DNA from: Actinomyces sp. HPA0247
GTDB lineage: Bacteria; Actinomycetota; Actinomycetes; Actinomycetales; Actinomycetaceae
Direction: 5' to 3'
DNA length: 64,000 nucleotides
NCBI GenBank assembly: GCA_000411415.1
Contig: KE150450.1
Coordinates: 45,055-109,054 of the forward strand
Below the pieces are notes generated by a model. That model was not told the origin of the DNA, did not search any database, and was given only the letters and a program-made list of their open reading frames with translations. Made by a program: the position numbers and the translations under genes. Shown one piece after another: positions 34,226 through 41,615 of this stretch (position 1 is the stretch's first letter; the number at the start of each line of letters is the position of its first letter).

Positions 34226-36166
34226 ATGGCATCACGCCCCTCGTCCGCTCCCCATCCCGTCGATCAAGTTCCTCCCTTTGGAAAACTCACCATTCTGGGC
34301 ATTCAGCACGTCCTCGCGTTCTACGCGGGTGCCGTGGTCGTCCCGCTCGTTATCGCTTCCGGACTCGGACTCGATAATCACACGCTGGTCCACCTCATCA
34401 ACGCAGACCTGCTCACCTGTGGCATCGCCACCATCATCCAGTCGGCTGGCATCGGCCGATTCATCGGCGTGAAGCTCCCCCTTATTCAGGGCGTCACCTT
34501 CACTGCCGTCTCCCCACTCATCGCAATCGGCGCGGCGGCCACGCCCGCCGGCGCAGACCCCAGGATCGGCCTGGCCACCATGTACGGCTCCATCATCGCC
34601 GTCGGCCTCATCGTCTTCCTGGTCGCCCCGTTCTTTGCCAAGCTCCTACGCTTCTTCCCGCCGATCGTCACGGGCACCCTCCTGACGGTCATGGGCACGA
34701 CCCTCCTGTCCGTCTCCGCCGGAGACATCGTCGCCTGGGCGGACAAGGCTACCGACGACGCAGCGAAGACGGCCCTGACGTACGAGGGTCTCGGCCTTGC
34801 ATTCGGCACGATCGCCATCATCATCATCATTCAGCGCCTCTTCAAGGGCTTCATGGGAACGCTCTCCGTCCTCCTCGCGCTGCTGATCATGACGGCCGTT
34901 GCCTTCGCAATGGGCAAGACCGACTTCTCCGGCGTCGGCGAGGCCAGCTGGGTCGCTATTACCACCCCCTTCTACTTCGGCATCCCGAAGTTCTCGGTGA
35001 CCGCCATTATCGCGATGATCATCGTCATGGCAGTGACCGCCGTGGAGACCACCGGCGACGTCTTCGCCACCGGTGAGGTCGTGGGCAAGCGCATCGCCCC
35101 ACGCGATATCGCCAACGCCCTGCGCGCCGACGGCCTGTCCACCCTGCTGGGCGGCGTCCTCAACTCCTTCCCCTACACCTGCTTCGCGCAGAACGTCGGC
35201 CTGGTGCGCCTGACCCGCGTGAAGTCTCGCTGGGTCGTGACCGCCGCGGGTGTCTTCATGATCGTCCTCGGCCTGCTGCCCAAGGCGGCAGCCATCGTCG
35301 CGGCGATTCCGCAGCCCGTCATCGGCGGCGCCTCCCTGGCCATGTTCGCCAACGTTGCCGTCGTCGGCATCCAGACCCTGTCAAAGGTGGACCTGCGAGA
35401 CAACCGCAACGCGGTCATCGTCTCCACGTCAATCGGCCTGGCCCTCCTCGTGACGCTCAAGCCCGGCATCGTCACGGTCATGCCCTCCTGGCTGCAGATC
35501 ATCTTCGGTTCCGGTGTCACCATCGGCTCGCTGACGGCGATCATCTTGAACCTGCTGTTCTTCCACATCGGACGCCCCGCCTCGCCGGACGTGGCCGTGG
35601 TGGACGGCAGGAAGATCAACCTGGACGACGTCAACGCGATGGATCGCGACCAGTTCGTCGCGACCTTCTCCTCGATGTTCTCCGCTCACACGTGGCCGGT
35701 CGAGCGCGCCTGGGAGTCCCGTCCTTTCGCTTCCGTGTCCGAGCTGCGTTCCTCCTTCGAGGACGCGGTCCTGTCGGCTTCCCCCGAGGAGGCCGAGGAG
35801 CTCATCGCTTCCTACACGGACGTCGTTTCCCTGGTCCTCGACGGCGCGGGCGACGAGCAGGCGAGCTCGGATACCTCATCCCTGTCCGTGGGCGATGTGT
35901 CCTCCGAGGAGGCCGACGAGCTGCGCGCTCTGGCAGCCGCCTACCGCGAGAAGTTCAATCGTCCGCTGGTCATATGCGTGGATAACGTGGTGGACCGCAA
36001 GCACCTGCTGTCGTCGGGCTGGCGCCGCGTCGAGCACTCCCCCGCCCGCGAGGCTCGCTTCGCGCTCGGCGAGGTTATCGACATCGCCGACCTGCGTTTC
36101 GACCAGCTGGTTGCCGATGCGAACCCCATGCGCGCCGCGTGGGACGCGGGTTTTGAGCGCCTCTGA
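34226..36166 (+). CDS. NCS2 nucleobase permease with C-terminal degenerate OHCU decarboxylase-like domain
   Basis: About 646 aa; ATG 34226 is chosen for its AGGAG. Residues ~15-450 form the NCS2 xanthine/uracil permease, with about 12-14 helices. Visible signatures are ILGIQHVLAFYAGAVVVPL, IGVKLPLIQGVTFTAVSPL and the transport motif region AVTAVETTGDVFATGEVVGK. Residues ~480-640 are extra. The run DRDQFVATFSSMFSAHTWPV, ERAWESRPFASVSELRSSFEDAV and EEADELRALAAAYREKFNRPLVICV follows the pattern of 2-oxo-4-hydroxy-4-carboxy-5-ureidoimidazoline decarboxylase. The usual EHSPW and HPDL catalytic segments are replaced (SAHTW, YTDV), so enzymatic activity is doubtful. Substrate is probably xanthine or urate. 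Confidence 0.85.
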   Translation: MASRPSSAPHPVDQVPPFGKLTILGIQHVLAFYAGAVVVPLVIASGLGLDNHTLVHLINADLLTCGIATIIQSAGIGRFIGVKLPLIQGVTFTAVSPLIAIGAAATPAGADPRIGLATMYGSIIAVGLIVFLVAPFFAKLLRFFPPIVTGTLLTVMGTTLLSVSAGDIVAWADKATDDAAKTALTYEGLGLAFGTIAIIIIIQRLFKGFMGTLSVLLALLIMTAVAFAMGKTDFSGVGEASWVAITTPFYFGIPKFSVTAIIAMIIVMAVTAVETTGDVFATGEVVGKRIAPRDIANALRADGLSTLLGGVLNSFPYTCFAQNVGLVRLTRVKSRWVVTAAGVFMIVLGLLPKAAAIVAAIPQPVIGGASLAMFANVAVVGIQTLSKVDLRDNRNAVIVSTSIGLALLVTLKPGIVTVMPSWLQIIFGSGVTIGSLTAIILNLLFFHIGRPASPDVAVVDGRKINLDDVNAMDRDQFVATFSSMFSAHTWPVERAWESRPFASVSELRSSFEDAVLSASPEEAEELIASYTDVVSLVLDGAGDEQASSDTSSLSVGDVSSEEADELRALAAAYREKFNRPLVICVDNVVDRKHLLSSGWRRVEHSPAREARFALGEVIDIADLRFDQLVADANPMRAAWDAGFERL

Positions 36167-36195
36167 GTAGTACGCAGCGTCTCCCACTGACGAGG

Positions 36196-36237
36196 CCGGG
36201 GCGCGTCGGGCAATACGCCTGGCGCGCCCCGGTTTTT
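36196..36237 (+). terminator. Intrinsic terminator of the NCS2 permease gene
   Basis: CCGGGGCGCG and CGCGCCCCGG form a 10-bp stem followed directly by TTTTT. Confidence 0.85.
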
Positions 36238-36307
36238 CATGCCCAGCACAGCCCGCAGCAAGACCCGCAGCAAAGCCCTCACCTCATGCGGCCTTAGCTA
36301 TACAAAG

Positions 36308-36390
36308 TCGCATGCAATTCCAAAACACAAGTGACACGGCGACACGTACTGATACAGACGAACAAGATCGTTCAGGGGAATTGCATGCGA
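36308..36390. repeat. Long inverted repeat, copy 1
   Basis: TCGCATGCAATTCC (36308-36321) is perfectly complementary to GGAATTGCATGCGA (36377-36390), 55 bases apart. The 3' flank reads AATTGCTGG. The related copy at 36556-36660 has the same outer TCGCA/TGCGA and inner AATTC/GAATT but a different middle triplet, changed in both arms. Confidence 0.6.
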
Positions 36391-36555
36391 AATTGCTGGA
36401 GGAGACCGAGACGGGGGGAATTGCGCTACACAAGGGTCCGACACGACGACACGCCGTCAGAGGGCTTCGTGTCGTGCAAAACCCCCAACGGCGCCCAGCG
36501 CGGAGGCCACCGATAGGCCTACAACACCCCCGCCATAACCACAACCAGACAAAAC

Positions 36556-36660
36556 TCGCACGTAATTCGACTGCGTGAACATTCAACAACATCCAGAAAC
36601 GTTGCAATTCCAACGACCACAATTCAATGTTTGAAGCAGTCGCGAGGGAATTACGTGCGA
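36556..36660. repeat. Long inverted repeat, copy 2, with nested stems
   Basis: TCGCACGTAATTC (36556-36568) pairs perfectly with GAATTACGTGCGA (36648-36660). Inside, in nested order, GACTGC (36569-36574) pairs with GCAGTC (36636-36641), AACATT (36578-36583) with AATGTT (36626-36631), and CGTTG (36600-36604) with CAACG (36611-36615). The whole 105 bases can fold into one long interrupted hairpin. The 3' flank AATTGGTGG resembles that of copy 1. Confidence 0.6.
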
Positions 36661-36871
36661 AATTGGTGGCACTGGGAAACAGATCCACAACAGGGTTTTC
36701 CCGCAGCGCAAACTCCTCACGACACTCCGCGGCGCAGGCTCCTCACCACACTCCGTACTACAGACCCGTCACACAAAACCCCACCGCACACACTCAGCTG
36801 CACGGACGACGAAGCCACCGCCAACACATCACGCTCTTCACCCACAGTTCCCACGAGTCGCTCCAGATGCA

Positions 36872-37013
36872 GATACGCCGAGGGGCCGACCTGGCGGTCG
36901 GCCCCTCGGCGTATCCCATCAACACAGTGCAAGTAGTCCCAGTAAGCTCCTCAAAACGTCTCTCGTCGGCATTACCCGAGCCCGAGTGGCCCGTGCCGTA
37001 TTCCCTTGTGACG
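36872..37013 (-). ncRNA. Candidate structured small RNA, copy 1
   Basis: About 142 nt on the minus strand. A TACAGT -10-like box (37020-37025) is followed by ACAAGGGAATACGG, a 30-nt hairpin (36968-36997, closed by GGCA/TGCC with an inner GGGCC/GGCTC stem), a conserved linker ending TGCACTGTGTTGATGGGAT, and a terminal perfect 20-bp hairpin (36872-36915). The same order, spacing and most of the sequence recur at 41330-41465. Substitutions in the inner stem keep pairing. Location is just downstream of the terminator of the first subtilase gene. It does not match any RNA family I recognise. Confidence 0.45.
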
Positions 37014-37112
37014 ACATCTACTGTAGGCACCCAACCTTGCGGCAACAGCAAGGGCAGCTGAGAAAATCCTGGGATTTTGACCCCACAGATAATTGGACAC
37101 AGAACGAGTGTT

Positions 37113-37196
37113 CTCCCCTGACATCCATCGACCAGATGGCTTGGTGTTTGGGTGAGAAAAGGCCCGCGCCCCCGGAGGTCATCCGGGGGCGCGGGC
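37113..37196 (-). repeat. 84-bp repeat spanning a surface-gene terminator, copy 1
   Basis: The 84 bases starting CTCCCCTGACATCCATCGAC and ending in the hairpin below are repeated at 48748-48831 with two differences. They lie directly 3' of surface genes on the minus strand in both places. Confidence 0.85.
37155..37196 (-). terminator. Intrinsic terminator of the first subtilase gene
   Basis: GCCCGCGCCCCCGGA and TCCGGGGGCGCGGGC form a perfect 15-bp stem, followed on the minus strand by CCTTTTC. Confidence 0.85.
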
Positions 37197-37215
37197 ACAC
37201 GGTCTCGCAGCGAGG

Positions 37216-40200
37216 TCAGCTCAGGAGGCGCCCCGAATCGGCGAAGTTGTACCACTTCCAGCCGATCCAGTGGCCGCCGGTATACATCGCACCCGAGTCG
37301 GTGCTCAGGTAATACCAGGAACCACGGTCCTGCACCCAACCGGTGGTGAGTGCCCCACTGGGAGCCATGAAGTACCAAGAGGAACCGTCCTTGACCCAGC
37401 CAATCGCCATCGCACCACTACCGGGCATCAGGTAGTACCAGGTGAGGCCATCGAGCAGCCACCCGGTCACCATCCGACCCGATGCCGGATCCAGGTAATA
37501 CCAGGACGCACCGTCCTTCACCCAACCACTCGCCTGAGCACCCGACGCGTCATGGAAGAACCACGAACCGTCCTCACTCACCCAACCAGTACGCATGTAA
37601 CCGTCCGCACCGAAGCGATACGTCGAATTGCCGATCTGCACCGCCTGGCTCGCCGGATAGGTCCCATCCGCATAGCGGTACCACCAGCCGACCGAATCCT
37701 TGATCCACGCACCACCCTGCGGGGCAGGAGCAGGCGTCGGGTCCGGAGTCGGAGCAGGCGTCGGATCGGGCGTGGGAGCCGGAGTCGGGTCCACACTCGG
37801 AGCAGGCATCGGATCACCCTGGAGGCGAACCTCCTGCTTCACGGGGTTGACGCCCCAGTCCCATGCGTACAGGTAGGGGGCCCCCGGGGCCTCGTCGGTG
37901 CGCCCCTGCTTCGCCCACGCGCTCGTGAGCTCGGAGACGGGCACGTCGAAGTGGTAGCGGTGCGTGCCGTCGGCCAGGACCTCACCGTCGTCCTCGACGA
38001 GCTTGCGGTAGTACCAGGCGCCGTCGGCATCCTCGTGGAAGTCGATGCCGGCCACGGGCGAGGCGTCGGTGACGTCGAAGGACACGGTGCGGGCATCGCC
38101 CTCGCCGCTCACCGTCAGGTTGGAGATGACGGGTGCGTTCGTGTCCAGCGTGAACTCGTAGCTCATCTGCTGCGTCTGCGAGGACGGGCCGTCCGTCGCG
38201 GCCTCAATCGTCAGGGTGTAGCGACCGTCGGGCAGCGCGTGACCGGATTCATCAAGCCCATCGAAGAAGGGTTCCTCACCGGAAAACTCGCCCGGTTTTG
38301 TCCAGCCGGTCTCGAGGTCGTAGAGGGACTTGCGCACGCGGTTGATCGTGTAGGAGCGCACAGACTCGCCCGCGGAGTTGCGGTAGGTGAGCGTCATCGA
38401 GGGGACGGAGCGCAGCATGCCGGTCATCGGCGCGATCTTGTCGGGGGCACCCGCCCACTTGGCGCGCGAGGTGATGAGGCGCTGCGTGTTGATCGTGGTG
38501 ACCAGGTTCGAGTCCTGCTTGTCCGACAGCGGGTTGAGCGCGCCCAGCGGGATGGACGAGTGGGCGTTGACCAGCGCGGAACGGTAGACGTGCACGGGCG
38601 TCGTCTCGTCATCCGACCACTTGCCGTCGAAGACATTCGGGGCGCCCCAGGAGCCGTAGAAGCCCAGGTAGGGGACGGTCAGGCTCGGCGTCCCGTCCTC
38701 GCTCGTGAAGGTCACGGCGCCGTCGATGAAGGTTCCCTTGGGCGTGTTCGCCGAGGCGAAGGCCGCGAACTCGGACTCGGGGGTCACCGCGATGCTCACG
38801 GTGGCGGTCGACTTTGCGGGGACCGTGATCTGCTGGGCGTCCCCGGCCTCGGACACGCCATCGCCGGAAAAGGACAGCGAGATGCCCGCGCCCGCCCAGT
38901 TCTGCGAGTGCTCGAGGAAGAGGCCCTCCTCGACCATTTCGGAGAGCGCTTGGCCACCGAGCGTGTATGTGTGGGCGGCGTCGGAGAGGTTGGTCAGGCG
39001 CACCTGGAAGGTCCAACCGTTCGTTCCATCGCCGAGGTCGGCCTTGGGTCGGGAGGTATCGGCGGCTCCGACGACGGTCGGGTAGACGGTCGCGGTGGTG
39101 GCAGCGACCGCGTCAACGGCACCCGCACCAACCTTGCGCGGCGAGTAGTAGGTGCCGTCCCCCAGCTCGACGTCGATGAGCGGGTGGGCGGTGCCCATGA
39201 GGAGGTTGGTAACGACGGCATTCTTCTCCTTGGCGCTCATGCCGGAGAATGCGGGGTCACCCGCGATGCGCTGGCGCACGAGCGCGCTGATGCCGGCGAC
39301 CTGCGGGGAGGCCATCGAGGTGCCCGACAGGCGCTGGTACTCGTTACCGAGGTAGGCGGACATGATGTCGCCGCCGGGGGCCGCGATTTCGGGCTTGAGC
39401 GTCAGGTCGGGGGCCACACCCCACGCCGAGAATTCCGAGGCCGTCGGGTTGTTCGAGGCCAGGACGATACCGGAGTGTGTGACTGTGAGGTACACGTCCG
39501 CGCCGCCCGCGGCGGCCAGCGCCTCGCGGATCGCTTCGCCGTCCTTCTTGGTGATGGTCACCGTGGGCATCGAGGTGGTGGCACCCAGGATCGACTGGTA
39601 GGGCGTGGCCGAGTCGTCAGTGTCGGCGATCATGAGGGCCGCGGGTGTTGACGGGAAGCCCGTCAGGTACGAGGCCTTGAGGTCGTCGGTCATTGCCGTG
39701 CCGGTCCGGGTGTCGGTGCCGCCCTTGTCTTCGAGGACGATCGCGTCGGCGAGGCTCAGTCGGTTGGTGCCCGCGTACTTGTCGAGCTCGTCACCGCCGC
39801 CCGCGCCGGCATCGACGACACGGTAGCTCTTCTCGGGGATGTCACGCAGGCCGCGCACGGCCTCTCCCTGACCGTCGAGCGCGGTGCGGTAGGCGATCTT
39901 ACGGTCCCCTAGGGTCACGTAGGACAGGGCCTCCTGATTGTCGACCGAGGCAACGGCCAGCGTGGACTTGTAGGAGGCAGGCTCTCCGAGCGTGCCCGTG
40001 TCGGGGTCGGTCGCGAACGGCTTGTTCTGGCCACTGTTGTTGCCGTACGCGTTGGAGAATGCGTTGCCCGAAGCGGCGTTGACGGTGATTCCGGCGTCGT
40101 TCAGCGCCTCGTAGACGCCCGCGAAGACGCTGCCGGCGTCGCTGCTCATGCCGGCGTCATCGCCCAGGGAGAGGTTGATGACGTCGGGCTTGATGACGAG

Positions 40201-41172
40201 GGCATCATCGAGGGCGGCCAGGAGGGCGCTATCGGGCATCGATCCGTCCGCGTCGGAGGCCACCTTGGCGACGACGATCTGCGCGTGGGGCGCGGTGCCC
40301 TGCAGGACGTCGGCGTTGGCGGCTGCGATCGCGGTGACGTGCGTGCCGTGGGACAGGTCCTTCTCGGAGTGGGGAACGACGTCAGCGTCGTTGTCGGCGT
40401 AGTCGTAGGCGAAGGGGATCTTGCTGTTGACGTACGTGCCGGAACTACCGTGCGGCAGCTTGCTCGCGAAGGCCTGAACGTCGGCCTGGCTCAGGCGCAC
40501 GTCAACGCCGTCCATCGAGCCGTCGAAGGCGTCGTGGTCGGTCTGCAGTCCGGAGTCGATGACCTCGATGACCTGACGGTCACCCTTCTGGGCAGCCTCG
40601 GCCGCGCGCGTCATTGCCAGGGACGAGGCGTTCTTGAGGACGGGCGCACCCGCGCCATCCGCGCTGGTTTCCAGCGGCTTGTGCACACCCTCGATGAACG
40701 CGACCTTCACGCCCTGGGTCTTCTGGATGGCGGAGAGGGCGGAACCGGGTGCCTCGATGGCGAAGCCGTCGAGCGCATTCGTGTAGTCGCGCACGGTGGT
40801 GACCTGCGCGCCGGGCACGGCCGCCTGAACCGCCGAGGCAATGCGGGCCTTGACCTCGTCGCGCGTGGCCGTTGCAGAGCCGCCGACCGCGCCGTCCTCG
40901 AGCTGGACGATGATCGTCGTCGGGGTGTCGTCAGCCGCCTCCTGCGTAGAGGCGGCGTCAGGCAGGGTCACTCCCCCGGCCTCGGCCTGACGGATGGAGA
41001 GGAGCGGGTCCTCGACGCGCGTGCCCGTGCGCGCCTCGGGGGACGAGGCCTGGGTGGGGTTGGCGGGGAGGACGCCGCCCGGCTGGGGGCTCGCTGCGAG
41101 CGCCGGGACGCTCACGCCGGTCAGGGCGAGGGCGGCGGCGAGTGCGAGTGCCGGGGTGGAGTGATGGGACAT
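37216..41172 (-). CDS. Secreted C5a-peptidase-like subtilase with wall-binding repeats (active type)
   Basis: 1318 aa from ATG 41170-41172; the in-frame extension upstream lacks a ribosome site. Signal peptide residues 1-27, inhibitor I9 prodomain ~80-165, S8 subtilase domain ~195-700. The catalytic set is intact: Asp206 (VIDSGLQ), His275 (LSHGTHVT), oxyanion Asn370 (AASGN) and Ser619 (LSGTSMASPQVAG). A PA-type insert lies at ~440-580 and an Fn3-like domain follows at ~740-870 (TFQVRLTNLSDAAHTYTLGG), as in C5a peptidase and lactocepin. After a PTPAPTPDPTP linker come six or so WYYL repeats (residues ~1160-1318). No LPXTG is present, so attachment is probably non-covalent. It likely cleaves host or bacterial surface proteins. 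Confidence 0.9.
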   Translation of the reverse strand: MSHHSTPALALAAALALTGVSVPALAASPQPGGVLPANPTQASSPEARTGTRVEDPLLSIRQAEAGGVTLPDAASTQEAADDTPTTIIVQLEDGAVGGSATATRDEVKARIASAVQAAVPGAQVTTVRDYTNALDGFAIEAPGSALSAIQKTQGVKVAFIEGVHKPLETSADGAGAPVLKNASSLAMTRAAEAAQKGDRQVIEVIDSGLQTDHDAFDGSMDGVDVRLSQADVQAFASKLPHGSSGTYVNSKIPFAYDYADNDADVVPHSEKDLSHGTHVTAIAAANADVLQGTAPHAQIVVAKVASDADGSMPDSALLAALDDALVIKPDVINLSLGDDAGMSSDAGSVFAGVYEALNDAGITVNAASGNAFSNAYGNNSGQNKPFATDPDTGTLGEPASYKSTLAVASVDNQEALSYVTLGDRKIAYRTALDGQGEAVRGLRDIPEKSYRVVDAGAGGGDELDKYAGTNRLSLADAIVLEDKGGTDTRTGTAMTDDLKASYLTGFPSTPAALMIADTDDSATPYQSILGATTSMPTVTITKKDGEAIREALAAAGGADVYLTVTHSGIVLASNNPTASEFSAWGVAPDLTLKPEIAAPGGDIMSAYLGNEYQRLSGTSMASPQVAGISALVRQRIAGDPAFSGMSAKEKNAVVTNLLMGTAHPLIDVELGDGTYYSPRKVGAGAVDAVAATTATVYPTVVGAADTSRPKADLGDGTNGWTFQVRLTNLSDAAHTYTLGGQALSEMVEEGLFLEHSQNWAGAGISLSFSGDGVSEAGDAQQITVPAKSTATVSIAVTPESEFAAFASANTPKGTFIDGAVTFTSEDGTPSLTVPYLGFYGSWGAPNVFDGKWSDDETTPVHVYRSALVNAHSSIPLGALNPLSDKQDSNLVTTINTQRLITSRAKWAGAPDKIAPMTGMLRSVPSMTLTYRNSAGESVRSYTINRVRKSLYDLETGWTKPGEFSGEEPFFDGLDESGHALPDGRYTLTIEAATDGPSSQTQQMSYEFTLDTNAPVISNLTVSGEGDARTVSFDVTDASPVAGIDFHEDADGAWYYRKLVEDDGEVLADGTHRYHFDVPVSELTSAWAKQGRTDEAPGAPYLYAWDWGVNPVKQEVRLQGDPMPAPSVDPTPAPTPDPTPAPTPDPTPAPAPQGGAWIKDSVGWWYRYADGTYPASQAVQIGNSTYRFGADGYMRTGWVSEDGSWFFHDASGAQASGWVKDGASWYYLDPASGRMVTGWLLDGLTWYYLMPGSGAMAIGWVKDGSSWYFMAPSGALTTGWVQDRGSWYYLSTDSGAMYTGGHWIGWKWYNFADSGRLLS

Positions 41173-41329
41173 CAATGGCTCACTTACGTATCGACAAGGT
41201 GGCGATGACATGCGCGTCCGTGTGGCGCGCCGTCCCATTATGCGTAAGTTCTGCCAGTTGTGCAGTATGCATGTCCGCTAGACCATCGTCGTGTCCACCC
41301 ACTGACATTTTGTGCACGGCAGCGCATAA
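41173..41329. other. 5' leader of the first subtilase gene
   Basis: About 160 bases between the gene start and the candidate RNA hairpin. GTGAGCC before the start is shared with other genes of the cluster. No ORF or clear promoter box is visible. Confidence 0.4.
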
Positions 41330-41465
41330 GCTGAGGGGCCGACCTCGCGGTCGACCCCTCAGCCTATCCCATCAACACAGTGCAAGTTTTCCCAGAAAGC
41401 TCCTCGTAAAAGTCTCGTCGGCATATCCCGGACCCTCGTGGTCCGTGCCGTATTCCCTTGTGATG
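41330..41465 (-). ncRNA. Candidate structured small RNA, copy 2
   Basis: About 136 nt on the minus strand, homologous to 36872-37013. TACACT at 41472-41477 is the -10-like box. The inner hairpin (41420-41449) has GGACC/GGTCC where copy 1 has GGGCC/GGCTC. The terminal hairpin (41330-41363) contains one pair that is U-G only on the minus-strand RNA, which supports transcription in that direction. Conserved upstream sequence (CGCAAGG, then CCTGGGA) extends to about 41530. It lies between two surface-protease genes, so it could also be a leader of the downstream gene. Confidence 0.45.
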
Positions 41466-41554
41466 ACATTCAGTGTAAAGGGCGAACCTTGCGACAACGA
41501 CAAGACAACCTGAAAAAACCCTGGGAATTTTAGCGCTCACGCCCTTGACAGACG

Positions 41555-41597
41555 CCAGGCCCGCGAACCCGGCGTCACGCTGGGTTCGCGGGCCTGG
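41555..41597 (-). terminator. Terminator of the first pseudo-subtilase gene
   Basis: CCAGGCCCGCGAACCC and GGGTTCGCGGGCCTGG form a perfect 16-bp stem just past the stop at 41616. Confidence 0.8.
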
Positions 41598-41615
41598 GGC
41601 AGGCTCAGAGGTGAT

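Larger units (their letters stand above)
36238..36871. other. Gene-free region of palindromic and AT-richer sequence
   Basis: No ORF here has a ribosome site or a recognisable product. Codon use is unlike the neighbouring genes. The region is dominated by the two long inverted repeats listed separately, by four occurrences of GGAATTGC or its complement (36314, 36377, 36416 and 36604), and by a hairpin CGACACGA...TCGTGTCG around 36445-36477. Confidence 0.5.

Noticed and set aside
36308-36660. CRISPR array or integron attC sites
   Set aside because: The repeats are inverted, only two, and of different internal sequence; no spacers of regular size, no cas genes, no integrase and no GTTRRRY core.
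36284-36688. ORFs of 60-145 codons on both strands in the gene-free kilobase (also 36627-37061 and 36794-37378)
   Set aside because: They run through inverted repeats and terminator hairpins, have no ribosome sites, and the repeated copy at 41.4 kb does not keep the frame.
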